From JANRKF01 sp964518725 (GTDB lineage: Bacteria > Pseudomonadota > Alphaproteobacteria > Rickettsiales > SXRF01), in assembly GCA_964518725.1 (NCBI GenBank), contig CAZFKP010000023.1:1-30454 (forward strand): 30,454 nt of DNA. Reading direction: 5' to 3'. Of the stretch, positions 15,838 to 23,656 are shown in pieces. A program made the translations under genes and the position numbers. Every line of letters starts with the position of its first letter. Positions within the stretch are counted from its first letter, which is position 1. The notes below the pieces were generated by a model. The model had not been told where the DNA came from. It made no database searches and saw only the letters and a program-made list of their open reading frames with translations.

Positions 15838-17670
15838 ATGTTAGGTGAAATCATCATCGCACGCAGAATTCTGGGTAACGAGCAACTTGAACGCATGCTG
15901 GCAATTTGCCGTAACACGCGCACACGGCTCGGCGAAGTACTGGTCGGCGAAGGGCTTATTTCCTACCGCATGCTGTACAGTCTGCTTGCCATCCGGCACG
16001 GGCTGGACTTTGTCAATTTATTGAAAATCCCACCGGATATTACCCTGCTGGATGCGGCAAAGGCCAATGAATATCTGCGGATGCGCGCACTGCCATTCAA
16101 GCGTGAACAAGGGCGATTGCTGATCGCAACATCGGAATATACGGACGACACCATTCGCTGGGCGCATGCAAACTACGGCGCCGATGTTACGTTTGTCATA
16201 ACAAGTCCGGTGGATATTCACCGAACTATTCAACAGGTTTTCGCAGCGGCGCTTACCCACCAGAGCGTTATGGGTTTGTATGAAGTATCCCCACAATCGT
16301 CGGCGCGGCGCCATGGCGTGCGCTCGTGGTGGCCATTGCTAGTGATCGGGAATATCATGCTCGCCTGCGCGCTACTCTATGGTGTGAGACTTGAATTCCT
16401 TGTGATATTCGCGCTCTGCCACATACTATACGCGGCGACACTCCTGTTTAAAGTCGTGATTTACCTTGCTGGAATGAAGCAATCATATGCTGCCGTTTCT
16501 CCACCATGGTTGCCGGACGCAGAGTTGCCAGTCTACACCATCCTGATTCCAATGTATAAGGAAACAGAAAGCCTGCCCGGGATGCTCCAGGCGATGCAGC
16601 GCATGGACTACCCTGCCTCAAAGCTCGATATCAAGCTGGTGTTTGAAGCAGATGACCTCGATACGCTGCTTGCCGCACAAGCTCTTAAGCCGCGCTACCA
16701 TTTCGAAATTGTCCATGTGCCGCCAAGCCAGCCGCGTACAAAGCCAAAGGCCTGTAATTATGCGCTGCGCTTTGCGCGGGGTGATTACGTCACCGTTTAT
16801 GATGCCGATGACCGACCGGATCCCCGCCAACTCAGGAAGGCCGTACAAGCATTCGCCCAAGCACCGTCGGATGTGATCTGTTTGCAGGCACGCCTCAATT
16901 ACTACAATACCCACGATAATTGGCTAACGCGAATGTTTTCACTGGAATATGCCATGCTGTTCCACGTGCTATTGCACGGCATGTCGCGCCTTTCCATGCC
17001 GGTGATGCTCGGTGGAACTAGTAATCACATTGCCATGACGCGACTGCGCGAGCTTGGGGAGTGGGATCCGTTTAACGTCACCGAAGACGCAGATCTTGGC
17101 ACACGCATGGCCGCCCTGGGGTTCCGAACCATGATGCTCGATTCCGACACGATGGAAGAAGCCCCCAACACGCTCCATGCGTGGATGCAACAGCGCACCC
17201 GCTGGATAAAAGGCTATATGCAGACCTGGCTGGTGCATATGCGCCACCCCATCAGGCTATTGCATGGGCTTGGCAGCAGCGGATTTATCGGGTTCCAGTG
17301 TTTTGTCGCACTTTCCAGCTTTTCATACCTTACCGCCCCGCTTTCCTGGCTGGTAGTGTTGGGATGGCTCGTGGAGGGCACCCAGGCCTTTCCCCATTGG
17401 CTCTACCAACTAGCGCTCATCAACCTTTCTGCCAACATTCTCATCCATATCGGCACGGCGGTGGATATCGGCATGCTGTACCGCCAGAAACGCGGTAAAA
17501 TGTTGGTCAGTGCCATTTTCTACCCGATCTACCTGATTCTTCACTCATTCGCGAGCTATGTGGCGCTCTGGCAACTAATTGTAAAACCTTATGTTTGGAA
17601 TAAAACCACCCATGGAAAAGCCAAAACTTTTACAGATTTCCAGTTGACAAAGCCTCACCCGGCACGCTAG
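15838..17670 (+). CDS. GT2 processive glycosyltransferase with N-terminal MshEN/GspE-N-like domain
   Basis: This 610-aa inner-membrane protein joins two modules. Residues 1-140 are a MshEN (GspE N-terminal) domain: two tandem copies of the RLG-x-G-x-L pattern, the first degenerate (LGEIIIARRILGNEQLERML), the second clear (R30-LGEVLVGEGLI, L46, ending HGLDFVNL). MshEN domains can bind cyclic di-GMP. Two membrane helices (about 162-212) lead to a cytoplasmic GT2 domain with D322 and D324 (VYDADDRPDP), catalytic D417/D419 (VTEDADLGTRM) and the QQRTRW motif at 451-456, the set seen in processive beta-glycan synthases such as BcsA. Three or four more helices follow, ending PYVWNKTTHG. The likely product is a secreted beta-linked polysaccharide under cyclic di-GMP control; sugar and linkage are unknown. 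Translation begins 6 bases after the outer-membrane gene. Confidence 0.88.
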   Translation: MLGEIIIARRILGNEQLERMLAICRNTRTRLGEVLVGEGLISYRMLYSLLAIRHGLDFVNLLKIPPDITLLDAAKANEYLRMRALPFKREQGRLLIATSEYTDDTIRWAHANYGADVTFVITSPVDIHRTIQQVFAAALTHQSVMGLYEVSPQSSARRHGVRSWWPLLVIGNIMLACALLYGVRLEFLVIFALCHILYAATLLFKVVIYLAGMKQSYAAVSPPWLPDAELPVYTILIPMYKETESLPGMLQAMQRMDYPASKLDIKLVFEADDLDTLLAAQALKPRYHFEIVHVPPSQPRTKPKACNYALRFARGDYVTVYDADDRPDPRQLRKAVQAFAQAPSDVICLQARLNYYNTHDNWLTRMFSLEYAMLFHVLLHGMSRLSMPVMLGGTSNHIAMTRLRELGEWDPFNVTEDADLGTRMAALGFRTMMLDSDTMEEAPNTLHAWMQQRTRWIKGYMQTWLVHMRHPIRLLHGLGSSGFIGFQCFVALSSFSYLTAPLSWLVVLGWLVEGTQAFPHWLYQLALINLSANILIHIGTAVDIGMLYRQKRGKMLVSAIFYPIYLILHSFASYVALWQLIVKPYVWNKTTHGKAKTFTDFQLTKPHPAR

Positions 17671-17673
17671 AAA
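17644..17673 (+). promoter_or_regulatory. Candidate promoter for rpmJ
   Basis: A perfect TTGACA at 17644-17649 lies within the last codons of the GT2 gene; with an 18-base spacer it is followed by TAGAAA at 17668-17673. Transcription would begin near 17680, about 24 bases before the rpmJ start. Confidence 0.45.
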
Positions 17674-17703
17674 TCGCGCCTCACAAGAAATTACGAGTGT
17701 CCT

Positions 17704-17829
17704 ATGAAAGTTTTAAGCTCCCTCAAATCCGCCAAAGTGCGCGATAAAGATTGCCGCGTTGTCCGCCGCAAAGGCCGCGTCTACGTCATCAACAAAAAGA
17801 ACCCACGCTTCAAAGCGCGCCAAGGTTGA
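17704..17829 (+). CDS. rpmJ: 50S ribosomal protein L36, zinc-independent type
   Basis: A 41-residue protein starting MKVLSSLKSAKVRDKD and ending NPRFKARQG, with the basic RVVRRKGRVYVINKKN centre that defines bacterial L36. The zinc-ribbon CxxC...C..H ligands of the zinc-binding form are missing (only C17 remains), so this is the C-minus, zinc-independent type usual in Alphaproteobacteria. It lies alone between the GT2 gene and methylmalonyl-CoA mutase with its own candidate promoter. Confidence 0.95.
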   Translation: MKVLSSLKSAKVRDKDCRVVRRKGRVYVINKKNPRFKARQG

Positions 17830-17841
17830 TTAACTCATTCT

Positions 17842-17858
17842 TTAGCTTATCACGCTAA
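17842..17858. other. Small inverted repeat between rpmJ and the mutase gene
   Basis: TTAGC (17842-17846) and GCTAA (17854-17858) form a 5-bp hairpin with a 7-base loop. No T-tract follows, so it is at most a weak terminator. The mutase ribosome binding site (TGGAG) follows further down. Confidence 0.25.
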
Positions 17859-17886
17859 GTTCGCCTCAACCCCACATGGAGTTGCT

Positions 17887-20046
17887 ATGAGCGAGTTTAA
17901 TAAAAAAACACTGGCCGACTGGCAAAAACTCGCCACGAAAGACGTGGGCGAAGGCAAATCCGTTGATGATCTGATTTGGAAATCACCGGAAGGTTTCGAC
18001 GTTAAACCGCTCTACACCGCTGCGGATATAGAAAATCTTGAATTCACCGATACCCTTCCCGGCTTTGCGCCCTTCGTGCGCGGGCCACGCGCCACCATGT
18101 ATGCCGTGCGGCCATGGACGGTGCGTCAATATGCCGGCTTCTCCACCGCCGAGGAATCCAACGCCTTTTATAAGCGCAACCTCGCGGGCGGCCAGAAAGG
18201 TCTTTCGGTTGCCTTCGATCTTGCCACCCATCGCGGCTACGATTCCGACCATCCGCGAGTCGTTGGTGATGTCGGCAAGGCTGGCGTCGCGATTGATTCC
18301 GTTGAGGATATGAAGATTCTCTTTGATGGGATTCCTCTGAATGAGATGTCGGTCTCCATGACCATGAACGGTGCGGTGCTGCCAATTCTTGCAAATTATA
18401 TCGTCGCCGGTCTTGAACAAGGTGCCACGCTCGAGCAACTCTCCGGCACCATTCAAAATGACATTCTCAAGGAATTCATGGTGCGGAATACCTACATCTA
18501 CCCGCCGGAACCGAGCATGCGTATCGTGGCGGATATCATCGAATACACCGCGAAGAACATGCCGAAATTCAATTCCATTTCAATTTCCGGTTACCACATG
18601 CATGAAGCGGGTGCCACCGCCGTGCAGGAGCTTGCCTATACGATCGCTGATGGCGAAGAATACGTCAAAGCCGCACTGGCAAAAGGCCTGAACGTCGATG
18701 ATTTTGCCCCTCGCCTATCCTTTTTCTTTGGCATAGGCATGAATTTCTTCATGGAAATCGCGAAGCTCCGCGCCGCGCGACTGCTCTGGGCGAAGACCAT
18801 GGCGAAATATAATCCAAAACACCCCATGTCTTCGGCGCTGCGTACCCACTGCCAAACCTCCGGTGTGTCACTCACCGAGAAAGACCCGTATAACAACGTT
18901 ATCCGCACCACCATCGAGGCGATGGCGGCGGCACTCGGCGGCACGCAATCACTGCACACCAACGCACTCGATGAAGCGATTGCCCTGCCTACCGACTTCT
19001 CGGCGCGTATTGCCCGCAACACCCAGCTCATCATCCAGCATGAATCAAATGTCACCAGAGTTGTCGATCCGCTGGGCGGCAGCTATTACATCGAATCACT
19101 CACCGCCAGCCTCGTCAAATATGCTGAAGAGTTGATTGAAGAAGCGAACAAGCTCGGTGGCATGACCAAAGCCATCGCCACTGGCATGCCGAAAATGCAT
19201 ATCGAAGAAGCCGCTGCACGCAAACAGGCGCGCATCGACCGCGTGGAAGAGGTTATCGTCGGTGTGAATAAATACAAACTCAAGGAAGAAGCCGCCATCG
19301 ACATCCTCGATGTGGACAATGCCAAAGTGCGTGAAGCGCAGATTACACGGCTTACCAAAATCCGTGCATCGCGCAATGAACAAGCATGCCAGCAAGCACT
19401 CGCAGCACTTACCAAGGCAGCAGAAACAAACACCGGCAACCTACTGGCACTGGCGGTGGAAGCGGCTACACTGCGTGCAACCGTTGGCGAAATTTCCGCC
19501 GCACTCGAGAAGGTATATGGGCGCTATGATGCCACCATCCGCACCATCTCCGGCGTGTATGGATCGCTATTCAGCGAAGAGGAATTAAAGCCGATCAAAA
19601 TCAAAATTGCCGATTTCTCCAATACTGAAGGCGGCGCACCACGGCTCTACGTTGCAAAAATGGGGCAGGATGGGCATGACCGCGGCGCCAAAGTTATCGC
19701 CACCGCCTTCGCCGATATGGGCTTTGATGTCACCGTCGGCCACCTCTTCGCCACACCGGAAGAAGTAGCCAAACACGCCATCGAGAAGGATGTCGATGTG
19801 GTGGGGGTTTCCTCGCACGCGGCAGGCCACAAAACCCTCGTTCCCCAGCTCATCGCCGAATTGGAGAAAGCCGGGCGTGGGGACATTACGATTGTTGTTG
19901 GCGGCGTAATACCTGCACAGGATTATGAATTCCTGATGGATGCCGGCGTTGCAGCCATTTACGGGCCGGGGACGAACATTCCGGTCGCCGCCGAGAACCT
20001 GATTGACCTGCTCAAAAAGCGGCATAATGTGCGGAAGCGGGGCTGA
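17887..20046 (+). CDS. scpA: Methylmalonyl-CoA mutase, large-subunit type (719 aa)
   Basis: The adenosylcobalamin-dependent enzyme interconverts (R)-methylmalonyl-CoA and succinyl-CoA, feeding propionate units into the TCA cycle or drawing them out. The N-terminal TIM barrel carries the substrate region TMYAVRPWTVRQYAGFSTAEES and SVAFDLATHRGYDSDHPRV; the C-terminal B12 domain carries the DxHxxG cobalt-ligand motif D595-G-H597-D-R-G600 and the later SSHAAGH and GG stretches of the cobalamin fold. The full-length, single 719-aa chain matches MutB/ScpA (also called BhbA in rhizobia). No small MutA subunit, epimerase or MeaB chaperone gene is next to it. TGGAG precedes the ATG. Confidence 0.96.
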   Translation: MSEFNKKTLADWQKLATKDVGEGKSVDDLIWKSPEGFDVKPLYTAADIENLEFTDTLPGFAPFVRGPRATMYAVRPWTVRQYAGFSTAEESNAFYKRNLAGGQKGLSVAFDLATHRGYDSDHPRVVGDVGKAGVAIDSVEDMKILFDGIPLNEMSVSMTMNGAVLPILANYIVAGLEQGATLEQLSGTIQNDILKEFMVRNTYIYPPEPSMRIVADIIEYTAKNMPKFNSISISGYHMHEAGATAVQELAYTIADGEEYVKAALAKGLNVDDFAPRLSFFFGIGMNFFMEIAKLRAARLLWAKTMAKYNPKHPMSSALRTHCQTSGVSLTEKDPYNNVIRTTIEAMAAALGGTQSLHTNALDEAIALPTDFSARIARNTQLIIQHESNVTRVVDPLGGSYYIESLTASLVKYAEELIEEANKLGGMTKAIATGMPKMHIEEAAARKQARIDRVEEVIVGVNKYKLKEEAAIDILDVDNAKVREAQITRLTKIRASRNEQACQQALAALTKAAETNTGNLLALAVEAATLRATVGEISAALEKVYGRYDATIRTISGVYGSLFSEEELKPIKIKIADFSNTEGGAPRLYVAKMGQDGHDRGAKVIATAFADMGFDVTVGHLFATPEEVAKHAIEKDVDVVGVSSHAAGHKTLVPQLIAELEKAGRGDITIVVGGVIPAQDYEFLMDAGVAAIYGPGTNIPVAAENLIDLLKKRHNVRKRG

Positions 20047-20057
20047 ATTTAGGCAAT

Positions 20058-20087
20058 AAAAAACCCCGAAAGTTTGCACTAACGGGG
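20058..20087 (-). terminator. Rho-independent terminator of the 72-aa gene
   Basis: Read on the minus strand, CCCCG (20087-20083) and CGGGG (20068-20064) form a GC stem that can be extended by an inner AGT/ACT pairing, and a run of six T follows (20063-20058). On the plus strand the stem is followed by an A-rich tract, so it terminates minus-strand transcription; it may slow but should not properly end the mutase transcript. Confidence 0.75.
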
Positions 20088-20134
20088 AAAATGTAGATTG
20101 CCCTACATTGTTTTTATCAGGGCTTAGCCCGGCA

Positions 20135-20353
20135 TCAGGTCGTCTTCGGATCTTCTTTGTCGATGTCTAGACCCAGGGTTTTTTCAAGCACTTTGGAAGC
20201 TGCATCCACAGCACCCCGAGCTGCTGCAGCTCCAACAACTGCGCCTCCCGGCCCTCCTAAGACACCACCACCAACGCCGCCAACAACTGTGGCAACATCC
20301 TTAAAAAACTCTTTCTGTTCCCTAAGGTTGCCAGTTGGGTCAGATTTGGCCAT
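20135..20353 (-). CDS. Small glycine-zipper protein, 72 aa, unknown function
   Basis: I do not recognise a family. The protein has a charged N-terminus (residues 1-19), a strongly glycine/alanine-rich hydrophobic segment at 21-46 (VATVVGGVGGGVLGGPGGA and onward) that looks like a glycine zipper able to insert in or oligomerise on a membrane, and an acidic C-terminus (LGLDIDKEDPKTT). There is no typical cleavable signal. Coding status is supported by a ribosome binding site (GAGGAG, 11 or so bases before ATG 20351-20353), a good terminator directly behind the stop, and an upstream promoter. It follows gyrB with a 287-base gap. A small membrane-active peptide, a toxin-like product or a stress protein are all possible. 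Confidence 0.62.
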   Translation of the reverse strand: MAKSDPTGNLREQKEFFKDVATVVGGVGGGVLGGPGGAVVGAAAARGAVDAASKVLEKTLGLDIDKEDPKTT

Positions 20354-20596
20354 AATAGCAAAATCTCCTCTTGTTTTGACATGCTATACTCAGGAACCGT
20401 ACCTGAAATTCGCATGCCAATTCCTTGTTCATTCACCATAGCAACGAGCTAGAGCGAACGGGCGAACAAAGCCAGAAAATCCTCTCCTAAAAGATCGCAT
20501 AAATGGAGCGATCAACTACCCAAACTATGCATTTCGGAGAAACTGTTTCCCAGAAAACGCACAGATATCGCTAAAAATAAGCGTAAATTAGACAGC
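20354..20596 (-). other. Long untranslated leader of the 72-aa gene, with hairpin
   Basis: About 240 bases separate the candidate promoter from the start codon, with no open reading frame of note. A perfect hairpin GATCGC (20493-20498), 9-base loop, GCGATC (20508-20513) and a second near-inverted repeat (GGAGAAAC...GTTTCC, about 20536-20550) suggest structured RNA. No known riboswitch class is recognised. It could equally be a small RNA gene upstream of the peptide. Confidence 0.35.
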
Positions 20597-20624
20597 AATG
20601 TAGCAAAAAATACGCCTAAGTCAA
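20597..20624 (-). promoter_or_regulatory. Candidate promoter for the 72-aa gene or a leader RNA
   Basis: On the minus strand TTGACT (20624-20619), a 16-base spacer and TACATT (20602-20597) form a good sigma70-type promoter, beginning just 17 bases after the gyrB stop. It implies expression independent of gyrB. Confidence 0.55.
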
Positions 20625-20640
20625 CTAAAAGATTGGGAAA

Positions 20641-23064
20641 TCAAATATCCAGATTCTCGACCGCCAGCGCATTACTCACGATGAAATCGCGGCGCGGCTC
20701 CACCACATCACCCATCAGTGTCGAGAAAATAGACTCGGTTTCCGCGTCATCTTCAATTTTCACTTGAAGCAGACGGCGTGTTTCCGGATTCAGGGTCGTA
20801 TCCCATAGTTGCTCAGGATTCATTTCGCCCAGACCTTTAAAGCGTTGGATGGTTGAACCTTTGCGTGCCCATTCCATCAGGGTGAGGTAGAGGCCGGAAG
20901 GGGTGAGTACCTGATAGCTACTCTGTTTGCGCGACAACATTGAAGGGTCGGCAAAGTAATCATCGATGAATTGAAGACGAGCGGCAACATCGTGGGCATC
21001 TTTCGATAGCAACAGCTTCTCATCAAACAGATGGGTTTCTTCAACGCTTCGCACAACACGGCTCAGGCGGAAGGTGCCGCTTCCGTATTTCACCGTCCAG
21101 CCAGCCTGCTCGCCGGCAAGCTTGGCCAGCGCCATCTCCCAGAATTTAGCTTTCTGTTCACTGCCACCCTTGCCATCGAATACATGTGCAAGCGCCCCGG
21201 CTTCGATCAGCAATATCGGCAGACGCTTAGCCAGCCCCTGTAATGAGGTGGTCAGCTTCGCCGCTTCTTCAAGCACCGGGCGCAACGTATCGCCGGAAAG
21301 AATCTTGCCGCCATCAAGAGTAAGTGTGGCATCCTCAAGGCTTGATTGAAGTAAATGTGCCTCAAGCGCGGCATCATCTTTCAGATACACATCATGGCTG
21401 CCACGGCGCATTTTATAGAGCGGTGGCTGGGCGATATAGAGGTATCCCTTGTCGATCAGCTCACGCATCTGGCGGAAGAAGAAAGTAAGCAGTAGCGTGC
21501 GGATATGTGAACCGTCCACGTCGGCGTCGGTCATGATAATGATTTTATGGTAGCGGGTTTTCTCGATGTTGAATTCGTCACGCCCAATGCCGGTGCCAAT
21601 TGCCGTAATCAGCGTTCCTATCTCCTGCGACGACAGCATTTTATCAAACCGCGCACGCTCGACGTTCAGGATTTTGCCCTTGAGCGGCAATATCGCCTGA
21701 AAATTACGGCTGCGCCCCTGCTTTGCCGAACCGCCTGCCGAATCACCCTCAACGATGAAGAGTTCAGACTTCGCCGGATCGCGTTCCTGGCAATCGGCGA
21801 GCTTCCCGGGGAGCGATGAAATATCGAGCGCCGATTTGCGACGGGTAAGTTCACGCGCCTTGCGGGCAGCCTCACGGGCAACCGCCGCTTCGCAGATTTT
21901 TCCGATCACGGTTTTGGCTTCGAGCGGATGCTCTTCCATCCACTGCGCCAATTTGTCATAGGCGATGGACTCTACCACCGGGCGCACTTCGCTTGACACG
22001 AGCTTATCTTTAGTCTGCGACGAGAATTTTGGATCCGGCACTTTTACCGATACGATGCAGGTGAGTCCCTCGCGTGCATCATCGCCGGTAACGGCAATTT
22101 TTTCCCTCTTCGCCATACCCGATTCTTCGTAATATTTATTGATGGCACGGGTAAGCGCCGCACGATAGCCGATCAGGTGCGTCCCGCCGTCACGCTGGCG
22201 AATGTTATTGGTAAAGCAGAGTACATTTTCGTGATAGGAATCGTTCCATTGCATGGCAATTTCAACACTGATGCCATCCCTTTCACCGGACAGCACGATA
22301 GATGGATGAAGCGCGGTTTTGCTTTTATCGAGATATTCCACATAGGCCGCCGTGCCGCCCTCATAGTAGAATTCAACCACATTCTCAGGGTCGCTACGAT
22401 AATCGGTCAGGCGGATACGCACGCCGGAATTGAGAAACGCAAGCTCGCGCAGACGATTTTCCACTGTATGAAAATCAAACACAGTTTTGGTAAAGGTTTC
22501 GCCTGAAGGCAGGAAAGTCACGCTCGTGCCTTTCTTACCTGGCGCATCGCCAACAACGGTCAGCGGTGTAGTCGTATCGCCATGCGCGAACTCCACCAGA
22601 TATTCTTTCTGGTTGCGCCAGATGGTAAGCTTCAGCCACACCGACAGCGCATTGACCACCGACACGCCAACACCGTGCAACCCGCCGGAAACTTTGTACG
22701 AGTTCTGATCGAATTTTCCGCCGGCATGTAGCTCAGTCATAATCACTTCGGCAGCAGAGCGGCCTTCGCCTTCATGCATATCCACCGGGATGCCGCGCCC
22801 GTTATCGGTCACCGAGCACGAACCATCCGCATTCAGTGAAACTGTAACGAGATCGCAATGACCAGCCAGTGATTCATCGATCGCATTATCGACGACTTCG
22901 TAAATCATGTGATGCAAGCCCGAACCGTCATCGGTATCGCCGATATACATCCCGGGACGTTTGCGTACAGCCTCAAGACCCTTCAATACTTTGATCGAAT
23001 CGGCGCCATAATTTTCTGCTGCTGCATCTTCCATTATTTTTCTCTGTTCTGCGGTACTTGCCAT
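20641..23064 (-). CDS. gyrB: DNA gyrase subunit B
   Basis: GyrB is the ATPase half of gyrase, which introduces negative supercoils. The 807-aa protein has the GHKL ATPase domain (KGLEAVRKRPGMYIGD; EVVDNAIDE around 56-64; GRGIPVDMHEGEGRSAAE; GGLHGVGVSVVNALS), the transducer domain, the TOPRIM domain (EGDSAGGSAKQGRSRNFQ; IMTDADVDGSHIRTLLLTFF) and the C-terminal tail with QRFKGLGEMNPEQLWDTTL. I choose ATG 23062-23064 (MASTAEQRK); a TTG-type start 15 codons earlier would run through two hairpins and is less likely. It has its own candidate promoter and leader hairpins. Confidence 0.97.
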   Translation of the reverse strand: MASTAEQRKIMEDAAAENYGADSIKVLKGLEAVRKRPGMYIGDTDDGSGLHHMIYEVVDNAIDESLAGHCDLVTVSLNADGSCSVTDNGRGIPVDMHEGEGRSAAEVIMTELHAGGKFDQNSYKVSGGLHGVGVSVVNALSVWLKLTIWRNQKEYLVEFAHGDTTTPLTVVGDAPGKKGTSVTFLPSGETFTKTVFDFHTVENRLRELAFLNSGVRIRLTDYRSDPENVVEFYYEGGTAAYVEYLDKSKTALHPSIVLSGERDGISVEIAMQWNDSYHENVLCFTNNIRQRDGGTHLIGYRAALTRAINKYYEESGMAKREKIAVTGDDAREGLTCIVSVKVPDPKFSSQTKDKLVSSEVRPVVESIAYDKLAQWMEEHPLEAKTVIGKICEAAVAREAARKARELTRRKSALDISSLPGKLADCQERDPAKSELFIVEGDSAGGSAKQGRSRNFQAILPLKGKILNVERARFDKMLSSQEIGTLITAIGTGIGRDEFNIEKTRYHKIIIMTDADVDGSHIRTLLLTFFFRQMRELIDKGYLYIAQPPLYKMRRGSHDVYLKDDAALEAHLLQSSLEDATLTLDGGKILSGDTLRPVLEEAAKLTTSLQGLAKRLPILLIEAGALAHVFDGKGGSEQKAKFWEMALAKLAGEQAGWTVKYGSGTFRLSRVVRSVEETHLFDEKLLLSKDAHDVAARLQFIDDYFADPSMLSRKQSSYQVLTPSGLYLTLMEWARKGSTIQRFKGLGEMNPEQLWDTTLNPETRRLLQVKIEDDAETESIFSTLMGDVVEPRRDFIVSNALAVENLDI

Positions 23065-23087
23065 GATTAAAAATCCCCCGCGCACCC

Positions 23088-23115
23088 GGCTCAGCTGAGC
23101 CAAGGCCACGCCTTG
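23088..23115 (-). promoter_or_regulatory. Twin hairpins in the gyrB leader
   Basis: A perfect 14-bp palindrome GGCTCAGCTGAGCC (23088-23101) abuts, sharing one base, a second hairpin CAAGGC-CAC-GCCTTG (23101-23115). Both lie between the candidate gyrB promoter and its start codon. They could be an operator or a structured 5' leader. Confidence 0.5.
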
Positions 23116-23146
23116 TATTTATGTGCTCTGAAACTAGTCAATTATT
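23111..23146 (-). promoter_or_regulatory. Candidate gyrB promoter
   Basis: On the minus strand a TTGACT -35 lies upstream (about 23136-23141) and TACAAG (4/6 to consensus) follows after an 18-base spacer, in an AT-rich stretch. The resulting leader would contain the two hairpins at 23088-23115, unless transcription starts inside them. Confidence 0.35.
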
Positions 23147-23191
23147 ATGGGTTTTGCTACCGGAAAATCACATAAAAACGCAAGAAAAGGG

Positions 23192-23656
23192 CTATTCCCA
23201 ACTATCTAAAATAGTTTGCAGATCAATTTTGCCGAGGGTTCGCCCGGCACCCGTGGATTGCCCCTGCTGATCAGCCATTTTTGCCCAGTTTTTATCGTCG
23301 GTTTCAGGGCGAGCAACTTCTGGCGCAACGACCAATAATCCATGCTCCTTCATGGCACGCAATAACGTACGTATACTATCAAAATGCGCTCTTTTAGTAA
23401 CCGGGCCACGATGCGGCAACTCTGCATGAGCTGGCTTTTCCTTGCCTTCGCCAATCAAGCCACGATGGGTGTAATAAACAGCATGCTCATGCGGGACAAT
23501 GCCAAACTGCCTAAAATCGCATTTAATCTGCGTGCAGCCGAGCTCTTGCAGAATAGCAACATATTGAGGTTTTTTAAGATGATTCTGATTAGTGGTATCT
23601 GCTAAAATATTCTCAGCCAGTTTAATGGCAGCCTCTTTTCGTGTATTCTCAGTCAT
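23192..23656 (-). CDS. Unknown 154-aa protein coupled to recF
   Basis: I do not recognise this protein. It begins with a basic/acidic helix (MTENTRKEAAIKLAENIL), continues with a mixed alpha/beta middle (GCTQIKCDFRQFGIVPHEHAVYYTHRGL) and a helix RAHFDSIRTLLRAMKEHGLLVVAPE that recalls a winged-helix or DNA-binding surface, and ends with a polar linker and a short tail LGKIDLQTILDSWE. There is no signal or membrane segment. Its ATG overlaps the end of recF by eight bases, so it is translated with recF and lies between recF and gyrB, a position normally empty. The short acidic, aromatic tail could be a peptide for docking on another protein; that is inference. Confidence is that it is a real gene. 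Confidence 0.65.
   Translation of the reverse strand: MTENTRKEAAIKLAENILADTTNQNHLKKPQYVAILQELGCTQIKCDFRQFGIVPHEHAVYYTHRGLIGEGKEKPAHAELPHRGPVTKRAHFDSIRTLLRAMKEHGLLVVAPEVARPETDDKNWAKMADQQGQSTGAGRTLGKIDLQTILDSWE

Noticed and set aside
20058..20090. Terminator for methylmalonyl-CoA mutase on the plus strand
   Set aside because: The stem is followed by A-rich, not T-rich, sequence on the plus strand; the T-tract lies on the minus strand side, so it serves the 72-aa gene.
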